Position numbers and translations under genes: made by a program. DNA of 64,000 nucleotides from Sipunculus nudus (taxonomy: Eukaryota; Annelida; Sipuncula; Golfingiida; Sipunculidae): the NCBI GenBank assembly GCA_026874595.1, contig CM049322.1, positions 9,596,400 to 9,660,399 of the forward strand, read 5' to 3'. Every line of letters starts with the position of its first letter. Position 1 is the first letter of the stretch. The notes below the pieces were generated by a model, which was not told the origin of the DNA, did no database searches, and was given only the letters and a program-made list of their open reading frames with translations. This document shows, in pieces, positions 49,331-61,680 of this stretch.

Positions 49331-52300
49331 TAATACTTGATATATATCTTAAAATTGGTTCAACATACAAATTTTACCATGTTTATGTTGTTGTTATTTT
49401 CACTTGAGTGCTTCACAGTAAAACCACTTTCTATCACAGATATAGTTTATTTTCAAATTTTCCGCAGCTTAGTTTAGATCATCTCAATGTGGCTCAATTT
49501 CCTTCATTTCTTCAGAAATCACAAATTCTTTGCACTAAAAGATGTTAAAATTGCATATGGGCCTGGCTATGTACCATACTACAGAAAATAAAAGATTAAT
49601 GCAGAAACACAATACATTTATGTGATATGGAAAATGAGCCAAGAATGGTCCACATACAACATGAAAAATAATACCCAGCTATATAGATATGAATAACTGT
49701 CCACTGCTTCAGTGGTCCTATGAGTGGGTTTTCAAAAGTCAAAGGTCTCTGTATTTTACTACTGCATGTTGTGTATGGTGTAATGAAGTCGTCTAGCCGT
49801 CAAGTCATCATTCTCTACAGAACAAGCCAGATAAGATATATCTCTGTCTGACGGTCAGTAAAAGTGCCAGGCTGGTGCTGCAAGACGGTAAAACAGTCTG
49901 TCTGTTCACTGTGGCTGTTTATAATTGGAAACAAAAGTCCAGGCCTCTGTACTGTAAATACAGAGTACAGTGAACTCACAAATAACCTTGAGTTATCATC
50001 TTAATGACCTTGAGACCACCAAAGACAAAAGTTTCCCAATGCCAGGCAGAAGTTAAACTTGTCAGACAGGACACTTAGATTTAATTTATATGTGACTCAG
50101 TTTGGTAAGCAGTTTACTGTCCTGAAAACTAATAACATCTTATCAACATTATAACTCATGCTAAATTCCTGTGGACATATTTTACTAGTAGTGCATTAAA
50201 ATAATGGTTTTAACTGCTGATGAAATAATCATACTCACATGTGTAAGTAAATGTAATTTGCCTCCTGTACATTTATACAAAAGTTATATATGTTTTCTAT
50301 GTCTGATTGGCCTGGAAAACTTAGCCAGACAGAAGTACTGGTAATATAAAGAGTAACATGGAGACAAAGAGAAAAGAAAAATAATTATGTACATGCATGT
50401 AGTACAGACATGAAGACAGACACAAATGTTCACTGTAGTACATACATTTAATAGACAGAAACATAGCCCTGCAGCAATTAAGTAATAAGCACACAAGAGT
50501 GTAGACAGGGCATGGTACAGATACTGAGGCAGAATGAAATATAGACAACTTATAAAACAAAATGAGAAACATAATGTTAAATAGAAGTAAACGCAGATAG
50601 AAAGAAACTTAAAATGTCAGAAGGGAAGAATGTATGCAAAAATAAAGGCAGAAAAGTGAGAAGAATGAAACAAATATTTTTCTTATACAAAAGTTATATT
50701 TCCATACAAAGCTCTAATTTGGACCAATCAGCTGAATAAAAAGTATAGTAGTGTCCAGTATCTGCCCAGCAGGGAAGTATGGGTTACTGGGGACTTCATC
50801 CATTGCCTGGTAAATGCATTCTTCATGGCAACAAGATCACCGTGGCGATGATCCTGTTACCAAGTTGATGCATCCTTCCTGCTAATCCCATTTTCTGCTA
50901 ATTGCTGGTTGACTGATAAATGATTGAGCAGGCCAAGATCTGCATCCCTCAGACTGTGTTAGCAGGCTGGACTGACAGTCATAGGGCTGGGTAGGGTGTA
51001 TACCCCTGTTTACCAGCAAACATTTGTGGTGGAGGGGCAAGGGGTGGCTAGTGGTACTGGTGCACCTGAAGTGTAACATTAAAATGATATGAGAGTGATT
51101 GGAGCGTAATGTAACATAAAATAGTTCTCACTTATCCATTAAATTTTCTTTTTTTTCATATAAATAATGATAATGAATCCAAGACCAAGCCTTTACTGGT
51201 GTCTGATTGCATAAGCTCTGTTTTTGCCATTTTAGGAGCAGGGTTGAGGTTTAATCACTGAATAAGTAGACAAATTGATTGGAGTACCCAATAAATAATA
51301 TCAACTAGTATACTATCAACATAGTTCATTATATTCCTATAGTTTAGACACAATGTCTTATACATTATGGTAACTGAACCATTTTACTCTGTTTCTTGGA
51401 CATATTGTGACAAATTTCTAAGAATTTCTAAGATCACCATTTTGCTTTTAATTATCTGGCAGAATTCCATCTTGGGCCTGGTTAGTCCATCTGCTGCACA
51501 CTAACATTGCCTAACCCAATTTATTGCCAGTTATGAGAGAATTTCAATATTCCTGTTATCAGCCACTAACCAGCGACTGTGACGTCTGTGACTGGCAGTG
51601 CTGTTGATCTAGACCTAGTCCTGGTTACAGACAGTCTGATGTGAAGGAGATGGAGAAACTGATAATGGCTGCATATGATAGCATCGCCATGGTGACAACA
51701 CTGGAAGTTCTGATAAGCTGTCCTGAAACTCCTGTCAAGTTCACAATGATTCAGGTTATTAATATAAATGAATTAACCCTTCATTTTTAAACATAATAAT
51801 TTTTTTTTCAAATGAAAATGTATAATATACGGAGCATTAACTTATTATCAGTTCATGATGAATAACTGAAATGAAAGTTCTGGGCCGAAGGAGTACAATC
51901 TATAAATCATGTTAACACATGAAGCATTAACTAAACAAGTTTCTGAAGTGACAGGATGGGATCCAGAGAGGTAATCCTCATATCAACCTTCAAGTAAATT
52001 CTAGCTGTAACAAATTTTTTAAAAGATCATTCTCAACTTGTAGTGAGAATGAAACATACCTGTCAAAAGTGTCTTATTTAATTTAACTCTCCTAGAAACC
52101 ATGTATCTGACATATTTGTCATGATTTGCAACCTGTATGCTAAAAGCGGAAAACGCTGTAAGACAGGATTATCAGCATTCACCATAAGCTTCACCATTTT
52201 GAACGACTATTTCGTTATTTTCAAACCGGAATAGTATGTGCTTGGGAAAACAATAACAAGCTAAGTAGGACAAAACAGGCATTTTAGACCACATTATTCG

Positions 52301-54320
52301 GCCAGTTTACAACTTTCATACAATTAGGACAGGTAGATATGATGTCCCCATGAATCTTAAACATTTTATGAGTACAGGACACTAGGTAATATTTGTGTCG
52401 CAAGCCCAAAGTCCTGGATGGAGTCTCTTTAAATTTTCCTCCGAACTCCACCTTATCCAACAAGTGAAGGTTAAAAAAGGTAACAGATTACATTCAACAG
52501 ACATGCAGGAATGCTCATCTCTTGTTACCATCGTCCGCTAAACAACACAGACAGAACCAAAAACACAGGTGAAAACACTACCTCCTTGTTGAAGGTTAAA
52601 ATATCAGTATTAACACAATAACCAGGAATCTGGCTTTGGAATTCTCTGTTCTTGCAGCAGTCTCATTACTTCAGCTAAAGAAGGGACAACCATCCCTCCA
52701 CCAATCAGACAACACAAACAGGGATTTCTCCAGAGTATACTGATATCTCAAGTTTCAACATTAATGCATGCTCTGCCGGTCCATGGCTGCTGGTACTGGC
52801 ATGAGATCTACTCTCTCGTGAAAGACCGACCCGGAGGTGAATGACATTGCCATTTGGTCTAATAAATGAAACACAAGGCCCAGGTTATGACCACTTGAAG
52901 GCCGAGCCCATGTGGTCAATAAAAGATTTATGGACCCCCATGCACTGATAGCTGCCATCAGACAAACGGTCAGCATTTGGAATACAAACAGCATTGCACA
53001 ATGTTAGCAGGAAGGTCATCTCAGGCTGTTTGCATGGCAAGGATATTAATACGTCTCATTTGCTCTTGGAAATTATTTGCATGATCTCAAAATGAATATA
53101 TGGATTATATCCCTGGAATAATCTGCATTTATAACTGCAACAACCATAACAGTTATTTGACAATTACTGCCTGAAGATATATCTTCAGCCTGCTTAATAA
53201 AGATAGATTTCCTATCCTAAATAGGATATAAATAACCTCATACCCTATGCAATTTTGGTAATATGGATTTTATGGTTATATGTTGAAATGTTGAAACAAG
53301 GGACCTATGGGTCACGACGCTCAGCTGTTATATATGATAAAAAAATATTATTTAGAAATGAGGCACATGCTGATTTGGTGTGGTAATAAATATAAGCTGT
53401 ATTATGAGTTGTTGTTGTTTAGCTTATGTATGATTTTGATAGTACCTTTGGAGACAGGGAAGAGGATTGATTTCATTTATTTTATTAACAAATGGAGTAC
53501 TACTGTCACACAGATTTTGACTTGGCCATATAACTTATAAGCAGAACATATAATATAAGAGTTAACTATTTATTAAAAAAATTACAAATATTGTCCCAAA
53601 TATAATTTTTATTAAAAATAATAAGAGAATCATATGATTTTTTAAAATGAAATATAACTGATATGGTTATTAAAATAATATTAAAGAATATATTCATGAA
53701 TGCATTCATGAATACATTTTGAAAGTATTTGCACGAGTATTCATATACTTTCATTTTTACCTGAATTCCCATTCTTTATGCAAGAAATTTTATAATGGAG
53801 TACATAATCATATTCATATTTAATACAATTACAAAGTATTCGCACCATGTCTGGTATTTATTCAGTTTTCACCAAACAATGATGTTGAGAATCCAGAATA
53901 TACAAATTTCACACATTTAAATAATGATCATAAGTACCTGGTTTTATGGCTTTTATTTATATTAAAAAATAACGGTAAAAAAATCATTTTGGACTAATTT
54001 CACATCAATGTACACACTAGACACAGTAGGAATCTAGATTAATATTATCCACTGCATCTTTGTCTATCATTAATTTCCTTCATATAATCCTTAATAATTA
54101 GTAATGAATAATATGATTTACTTCTTTATCATTAAAAATGAACTGAAAAATGCCATAGGTGACTGCATGGTGTTATTTGGAATACGTGACATTCTACCCA
54201 TCGATACAAGATTCTTATATCATCAGTAACTGCAAGTTAATTTCCTGTTATTATAAACTAACAAATTCCTTTTCTATTTTTCTTTAATTTGTTATTAAAA
54301 ACCAATAAAAATTTATTAAT
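49331..54320. other. Long non-coding stretch
   Basis: No gene is recognised. Minus-strand frames at 52761-52994 and about 52890-53020 overlap in a less AT-rich patch but neither has domain signatures or good splice sites. The rest is AT-rich. Confidence 0.5.
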
Positions 54321-54496
54321 TTATTGTTTATTGTTATGTTGTTGGTTAAAACTACTAGATGAGTTGGGTTGTACACCTGGATCAACTGTGGCTGGCCATA
54401 AGCTGCCTGATTCTCCCCTCAAGCGTGCATTATTTGATGAAAGGTCAACAAGGTCAACATACAGGTGACTCAAGAGGGGCTGGAGAGAGCCAAAGT
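54321..54496 (-). CDS. Possible 3'-terminal exon, unrecognised product
   Basis: On the minus strand a plausible branch/pyrimidine tract (CTTTTATTAATGTTTTTTAT) and acceptor (CCCTGTCAG, exon from 54496) precede 58 open codons ending in TAA. The predicted residues begin FGSLQPLLSHLYVDLVDLSS and are Ser/Asn/Gln-rich at the end (SSSSFNQQHNNKQ). Several AATAAA/ATTAATAAA words overlap and follow the stop, as at a 3' end. The acceptor is phase 1. The frame continues open upstream through the putative acceptor, so a chance open frame is possible. I do not recognise the protein. It lies upstream of the Ig exon on the same strand, so it would end a different transcript or an alternative isoform. Confidence 0.25.
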
Positions 54497-54596
54497 CTGA
54501 CAGGGTCTCATAAAAAACATTAATAAAAGCTACAATATTTGGCAAATTTCTTTCAGCTTTCTAAACTAAAAAGCTGAAATCCTTATGTGTGCATGA

Positions 54597-55812
54597 TATG
54601 AAAATTATATCAACAGTGCTCACGGGAAACAAACGTGCCTTGGTCACAGTTGGGCAAAATTTAAGGAACTAATTTTATATTTATACTTATAACTTATAAA
54701 ATTTGAAAAATTCAGAACTAATTTTGGGTATTCAATTGAATCTTGATAAAATAATGTTACATCCCTGACAAAAAAAATCTCTAGCTTCAGCAATGCATTT
54801 GTTAAGGGGGTAAATATATTTCTTGATTTTTTACAAAGTGCATTATGTTTGGGCCCATAACTTAAAAAAAATACACAATACTGACATCATTTCTGGCATG
54901 TGCATGGTGAATGTATAGAAAAATATGTATATTATATATGATCAAAGTCAGATCAGTGGTTTTGATATTAGGCAGTCTTAAAGTGTAACATTGGGTTTTT
55001 AATGGAAAAATGAAGTTTTTCATTGATATCTCGAAGGAATTAAGTCCTAGTGACCAAATTCTTGGCATGGTAGGGGATTTTGGAGAAATCTAACTGTATG
55101 CCAAATTTAAGGAACTTAGAGCTGAAGCTCGGGAGCTGAGCTCTAGCAAACTGCATAACACTAGCAATATGTGACATGGTGCTTGAAAACTTGAATAAAA
55201 TCTACAGTTTTCGATCAACTGGTTTCAAATTTTTGGTGTTAACAGTTGAAATGCTAACAAAAACATGCTGTGAAAATTAAATCCACAGCAGTTACAGCAA
55301 AAAAAACGTGCCATGGTCAAAGTTGGGCAAAATTTAAGGTACCAATTTTTTATTTTTGCTAATATTTTTAAAAATTTAAAAGATTTTGATCAAATTTTGG
55401 GTATACAATTTAATTTTGATTAATAAAAGTAATATTACTGGAAAAAAAGTGCTTAGCTTTAACAAGTTTTGTGTTAAGTGATAAAATTTCTTTCCTGATT
55501 ATTTACAAAATGCATTATGTTTGGGCCCATAACTTTTTTAAATTAAATAATACAGACCTAATTTCTGGCATGTACATAGGAATTATATAGAGGATTATTT
55601 ATAGGAAATATGAGGAAAAACAGATGAGTGGTTTTGATATTAGGCAGTCCTAAAGTGTGAAAATAGGTTTTTAATAAAAAATTGAGGTTTTTCCTTAATT
55701 TCTCAAAGGAATGAAGTCGCAAAGACCCAGTTTTCGGCTTGGTAGGAGATCTTGGGGACATCTAACATTATGCTGAATTTTGGATTCCTAGGTCCTACGG
55801 TTTCAAAACGTG
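54597..55812. repeat. 673-bp tandem repeat, two diverged copies
   Basis: ACGTGCC(T/A)TGGTCA(C/A)AGTTGGGCAAAATTTAAGG-type starts lie at 54631 and 55304, an offset of 673 bp. The copies also share TGCATTATGTTTGGGCCCAT, TTTCTGGCATGT, GTGGTTTTGATATTAGGCAG and a downstream TCTAACnnTATGC word. Short minus-strand frames inside both copies are shadows of the repeat. Confidence 0.9.
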
Positions 55813-55820
55813 CCACATCT

Positions 55821-55902
55821 ACGGACGGACGGACGGACAGACGGACGGACGACGGACAATGGACCACGACTATAGCTCAGATGACTTATAGTCAGCTGAG
55901 CT
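55821..55902. repeat. GGAC satellite plus near-perfect palindrome
   Basis: ACGGACGGACGGACGGACAG-type tetranucleotide repeats (55821-55858) are followed by AGCTCAGATGAC (55874-55885), TTATA, and GTCAGCTGAGCT (55891-55902). The last two arms pair at 11 of 12 positions. The block closes the second 673-bp copy, and AACGTGCCA recurs just before it. It looks like the terminus of the same repeat family. Confidence 0.85.
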
Positions 55903-57114
55903 AAAAACTTGAAAACTTGTGATAAACTAGAAATATAATCTTATATCAGAATGAGGTTGTGGCAAATTAACTCAAAACTTGTGTTCTTGTAATATTCTTC
56001 AAGCTGTGATAATTAGATTAATGTGACCCTAAGGATTATCAATGTTTAATCTCAAAACTTGTGTGTCTTCCACAGACTGAGGAAGACGAAATTCAATGAC
56101 AGATAAGAACTGATTTAGTTATAAATATATAATATTTATCTTCATTTCAGAGGAAGAATAAAATGGACAAAATGCCAGTCCAGAATGAGCACAATAAATG
56201 GGAGGTATCAGTGAATAACCAGAATCAATAGTGAAGAATACAGGGTGTAATATAGAATCTTTGGCATGAATACTAGTAAGATAAGTGTGCAGTCTTATAG
56301 ACAACCAGATGGGCTACTGCTGCAACTGATTCTTATACAGCAAGATGCCAGGTTTTACAACTAAAGCTGCAAAGAAAGATGCTGAAGAAATTGTAGATAC
56401 CCAAACCTCATGTAACATAAATATATCTGTATGTCATAACTAGACAATTATAGACTGCCTGAACTAAGTGTAAGAAATATCAAACAGCTGAACAAATAGA
56501 TACAAATATCACCTGAGGTGCCACTTCGAACTCCCTCATATCATATCCCTATTCAAAAGCATGCATGCACAATAATAAACATTGTAATAAAACACAAACA
56601 ATATTGAACTAGGATAAAACATCAACTTCCTCAAATTTGGCAGAAGTTATTAGAGATATAGACATATAGAGATATAGAGATATCAAAATACAGAAGATAA
56701 TAATTATTATATATTTTTTGCAGATTGTATAATTTGCTCTGATACATATGGTCTTGCACAGATTTATAATAATATTATTTAACCACATTAATAATCATCA
56801 TATTACTGTGACAAGCCCATGGATGAGTAACCAGATAGTATATGAAAAGCAGCAATAAGCTGGCTGGCAAAACATAACAGACCAGTCACAGCTCAGCCTG
56901 TCCACTGGCTGTAACAGCTGGAAGAGTTTGGCTGTTCCATCGCCAGGGGAGGCTTTTTACATGCTACTGGTCGCCTGCTGAGCCAGACATACTTAGGTAT
57001 CAGGTATATACTGCAGCAGCACCTAAACCCATCACCCATCTACATAATATCAGCACCAGAACAGCACGCCTTTCCTATCTACCTTAATATCATCATTAAA
57101 CCTCTGCTGGGATA
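55903..57114. other. Non-coding stretch
   Basis: AT-rich sequence with a small ATATAGAGATATAGAGATATC tandem at about 56660-56685. No gene is recognised. Confidence 0.55.
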
Positions 57115-57606
57115 ATGTTTTCCCCTTGTTTCATTGGTTGGTTTGGTTTGTCTGTTAGCAACATAACACAAAGAAGAAATGAAAAGATTATGATGAAAAT
57201 TTATGGGAGGGTCAGGGTAAAGCTAAAGGAATTTCAGAAAGGTCAACACTCTAGAAATCATCCTATGTTTTTCACTCAGGGCTTGTTTTGCAACGACATG
57301 ACAGAGAGTGGTTCCCTTTGTCCTCAGGTTCAAACCATCCATTGATGGGAATTAGCGCCAGTGTTTGCGATGCAATTCATTAGAAGAATGAATGTTACAG
57401 AAGCGTGGCACTGTGTCTTCTTTTTGTCAATCGCTGCCACACTCACACTCAGTTTTGTTCTTCTGATGAAATGTGTGCACAGGTCTTCTGAAGCTCCACC
57501 ACTGCCACTTAGTCTGATTCCAATGAGAGTTGGTAGGCTCGCATTATATTGTGGATATTCTTCTTTGAAGAAATGTCCATCATATGGAGTGTACAGAATC
57601 ATATGA
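57115..57606 (+). other. 492-nt frame with one in-frame stop, unrecognised
   Basis: A single plus-strand frame is open from 57115 to 57606 apart from one TGA at 57343-57345. The second part contains a hydrophobic stretch (FFLSIAATLTLSFVLLMKCV) that could be a membrane segment. The opposite strand is also open for 113 codons over 57330-57671. I know no family it fits, and chance cannot be excluded. Confidence 0.15.
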
Positions 57607-60414
57607 GTGTGGGATTTAGGGGAATTATAATGAAAAGCCTTGAACCAGGACTGCCAAAAGTAAATAACCACAAAAGGCTAAGTCCTCCGGGAAAAAAAAA
57701 AGAGTAGAACTCTTTGAAATAAAGAGTGAACAAATAGTAAAAAACTTGCAATTACCCATTTCTCATCACAGACCAAAAAGATGTTCTTAAATTCACAAAC
57801 CACAGTTGTGTATTATATTGACACATATCATTCCCAAAGTCAGAAATACACATGGTTCACATGCTTCAGATGGAGATAAGGGCATTTTCCACACCTTGTG
57901 ATTTGGCATACCTGCCTTAAAACATGGAAATATTTGATTCATAAAGAACTGATAATTACAGACTACAGGTAAATACCTTGAGATTTTGTATCCCTGATCA
58001 CTGAAACACACCTGTTTCCGTTACAATTTATTTCCTCCTTTTTTGGCGGGAAAAGATGCTCAAGGGCCATGCAAAGTGTACTGGGTAGGTAATATAAACA
58101 CTCCATAAAACTATTGACATCTTTATGTCAAAAGCTCAGACCAAACGAAGACCCACGTAAAACCACAATCACTCAAGCGATAAATTCAGTTAAGCATGCA
58201 ATGTCTGATAGATCTTCAATGACACAATATCTCTAGCCATATTGGTATCACTCAATAGTTTACAATGGCTTTAAGATACAAAGACATCCAACAAACTAGA
58301 TCTCCTCATTTATAAGAAGAATAATTGAACTATATGGCTCTTATAATTGACTTGAGACTATATCAAGGTCACAGGTCAAGGACAAGGTCAACTGACCTTA
58401 CCATAGTTTAAGGTCACAGGGTGCAGCTATTAACCCTGTCCTCAAGGACCTGATGAGCTTAAAGCCACCTATTCATTCCCTTGTTCCGTGGCGTTTATGT
58501 TCTGTGGAGAGAACTCTGTGTACATATTAATGAAGTCTGGGCAATTTCAAAGAAATATTTTTTTAGAATCCCTATCTGATTGAATATGAACTTGCAACAT
58601 GTTTATGTAGAAGCTGTAAGAAAACATGTGTAAATGTTGAAAAACAGAAAAAAATGTAACCTTATTATGCAAATGTGCAATTTTGAAAGGTCACTGGTTA
58701 CAAATCAGCCTTTGCAAAACTCAGCTTTGTGTGACTTAATTGCTATCAGATATCCTTGATGAATGTTTGGATTATTTTGATACGGGGGCATAAAGAAATG
58801 GATATAAACAAATCAAACAGCTTGCGTGTGGTCTCATTGGCATATTTTTGCCTATTTTTTTATATTTAAGCTTAAAGGGATTAGCTTAAGTTAACAGATC
58901 TTCAGATATCAAATTAGGCCTCTGTAAACACAGTATCACTGAATAACTGACTTGTGTGGAATAGCTGGGATATAAACACTCTCTGACAAAAGTTAATACA
59001 GATAATTTCAATTGTATCCATTAATGACATATACATCTAAAATGTTCCAAGCAGTAAAACATTATGTTCAAAAGATAATATGGTTCATGAATGGACTTAA
59101 GAAGCCATAATTTTAACATAAAATGTATTACATTAGGTTCACAAAAATTACAAAGACAAACACCTACGCTATCTGGAATAGTAATTTTCTCAAAATAAAT
59201 TACTCTCCTGGTGCAACCTTAGCTATAAATTATTTGATTCAAGCATAAAATTTCCCAGCCATCATGGTCTTGTATTGTTAACTATTTACAGGAAATAAAC
59301 TAATGACTGGGATCTGAAAGCTTATCAGTGTTTAAGGACAAAATATGTTCAATAATTAATTATCAAATATGGGTCAAACTCAGGATAGCAGCTAACAGCA
59401 GATGTAAGGGCAATAATTCATGACATGTAAATAAGAATATGTGTACTGTGTTTCACTGCTGCTAATATTGACTATGGTTGATATGTATGTAAATATGGGA
59501 CGTTTGATATGCACTGATGACTAACTTGGTCAATATACTATTTGAACTCCATTCCCTGTGATCACAGGCTGTGTTCCCTGCATCACTCTCTTTAACATAA
59601 CTATTAACATAGACAGTGATGGCAATAACATGAAGTATACATGGTCAAACACAGAACCAGTGATATACTGCCAACCCTGGGTCGCATGACTGATGGGAGG
59701 TCATACCAAAATACACTGACTTCTGTATGTAGTGGTCACTTGTAACATGCTCAATTATTCCAAACTGACCTTCACACACGGGAGTATGTCACACTACAGT
59801 TCATTCTGTATATTTGATATGAATATTATGCAGTGGATACAATAATACACAGTGGACTATATCATTAGTTTTCTTTATATCTTTTATTATTTTCTCATAT
59901 ATTTACTTCTTAACTTTTAAAAGTGATTTTTTGACACATTAAACATACATGACAAATGAAAAGTATCCCTGCATGAGGTTTCTGGGCAGAAAACAAATAT
60001 TTCCTGGTTAATATCTTACCACATCATAAAGTGTATCAATTCACTGTGGTCACATGGCTTGCCAAAAAAAGAAAACCAACAAGAGGGGGATACATTTACA
60101 GCTGAAATAAACACTGATAAAGGCATAGAATGCCAGGGTAGTGTGTGTTTTGTAATTGTATTGTATGTCCCATGTTTTAAATAATATATATGTTTTTTAT
60201 TTTAAGTTTGATTAAAGGACAAATCTGATATGCATGGCCTACTAATGGCACATGTGTATTGAAGGAAAGTATTACTGGACTAAAATAATTATATGTCATA
60301 TTTTATGCTGAAAAAAAGATACAAGAATGGTTTGAATAACCAGAATGGCAAAGTTGGAGGAGAATGAAGTTTTCACTGATACTAGCTGACCATATCCTGT
60401 CCTCTCCTGCATCA
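57607..60414. other. Non-coding stretch with AAGGTCA words
   Basis: 58363-58425 contains TCAAGGTCA, AGGTCAAGG, AAGGTCAAC, TGACCTTA and AAGGTCACAGG close together, similar to the tract at 7.35 kb. Otherwise it is AT-rich with no gene. Confidence 0.5.
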
Positions 60415-60480
60415 CCCCCCCCCCCCCCCCCCCTTCCCCAGCCCCATAGCCTTAACCATCAGGCAGTATCCGGCCTGCAC
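60415..60480 (-). repeat. Poly-C run and SINE-head-like sequence, copy 3
   Basis: C19 lies at 60415-60433. On the minus strand the adjoining sequence reads CTGCCTGATGGTTAAGGCTA then TGGGGCTGGGG, sharing TGGTTAAGGC with the copy at 45491-45560. It is truncated at the G run. Confidence 0.4.
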
Positions 60481-60503
60481 CCAGAATGATTATTATTATT
60501 CCC

Positions 60504-60906
60504 AATAAGCTTTCACAATAATAAACTTCCCTTTTATCAAAAAAATAAACTTAAATATAGGGGCTAGTGGGGATATCCAATATTTGTAGCACATTAAACA
60601 CAAAAATGTCAGAACAATGGAAACTATTGATGATTAAACCAAGAGATGGCTTTTTCTGTGATATGATTAATATTTAATCCTTTTTTGCCAATAGTTTAAT
60701 TTAAAATAAGCTTTCACAATCATAAACTTCTCTTTTATCATAAACATAAACTTAAAAATAGGGGCTAGGGGGATATCCAATATTTGTAGCACATTAAACA
60801 CAAAAATGTCAGAACAATGGAGACTTTTGATGATTAAACCAAGAGGTGGCTTTTTCTGTGATATGATTAATATTTAATCCGTTTTTGCCAATAGTTTAAT
60901 TTAAAA
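60504..60906. repeat. Young 201-bp tandem duplication
   Basis: 60504-60704 and 60705-60906 both begin AATAAGCTTTCACAAT and both end GCCAATAGTTTAATTTAAAA. They differ at only a handful of positions, including a short indel around GGGGCTAG(T)GGGGATATCC. No open frame is shared. Confidence 0.95.
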
Positions 60907-61280
60907 ATAACCTTGACCCCTAAGTGTCACATGACTCATATTACATGTATTCTCCAAACATACAAACAAAGAGAAGCCTCAGGCTAAATTAGTGAAAAAG
61001 TTTCACCCTGCAGGGAGAATGAACTATTCTCCAAACATTTACTGCGGAGTGACTCACTCTCCATGGAAACAGCAGGAAAGTAAAATATGTTGACATCAAG
61101 AGTTGGGTTTTCAATGAGATGAAACAGCATTGTGTGTCAAGGATACTGGCTTTGATGTTGTTGGAGAATGTACACAAAGATGTTTTGGTTTCTGAGGAAT
61201 TAGGTCATCAAATGATGCCTGGGATGGTGCCACTGACATGAAGTATTATTTAACCCAACCAGGCCAATCCCCACTCTGTA
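60907..61280. other. Non-coding stretch
   Basis: Nothing recognisable. A TTCTCCAAACAT word occurs twice (about 60949 and 61028). Confidence 0.5.
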
Positions 61281-61680
61281 TCAATTCTTCTCTCTCTCTC
61301 ACTCTCTCTAAAGCTCTCTCTCTCATATACACTTTTTTCTTTTTCCTCATCCTTGCTGTCTCAATCTTTTTTACGTCTTCTCTTTCTTTTATACTCCTTC
61401 TCTCTTCTCCAATCCCGTATCTTTTTTTCACTGTCCATCCATCAATTTTTTGTATTTTTGTCTCTCTCTCTCTCAGTGTCTGCTTGTCTGATGTCTGTTT
61501 ATATCTCTCTTACTTTCTCTCTCTCTTTCTCTCTCTCTCGTATACCATTAATTTTGCCTCTGTCACTCTCTCTTTTTCTGTCTCTGTTCTTTTTTCTCGT
61601 ACTTTCTGTCTCTGTCTCATCAGGCAGATTATGGCTTTCTGGCTATATCTCAGAATATTTTCCTTCCCTCTCTTTTATTT
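61281..61680. repeat. CT-rich low-complexity tract
   Basis: TCTCTCTC, TTTTTCT and CTGTCTCTGT runs are strongly pyrimidine-biased on the plus strand. The long Leu/Ser/Phe-rich open frames here (61238-61696 and 61353-61688) are products of that bias and are not genes. Confidence 0.9.

Noticed and set aside
55558-55761. 67-codon minus frame paired with a similar one at 54862-55068
   Set aside because: The similarity comes from the 673-bp tandem DNA repeat, and both frames contain only short open runs without a domain.
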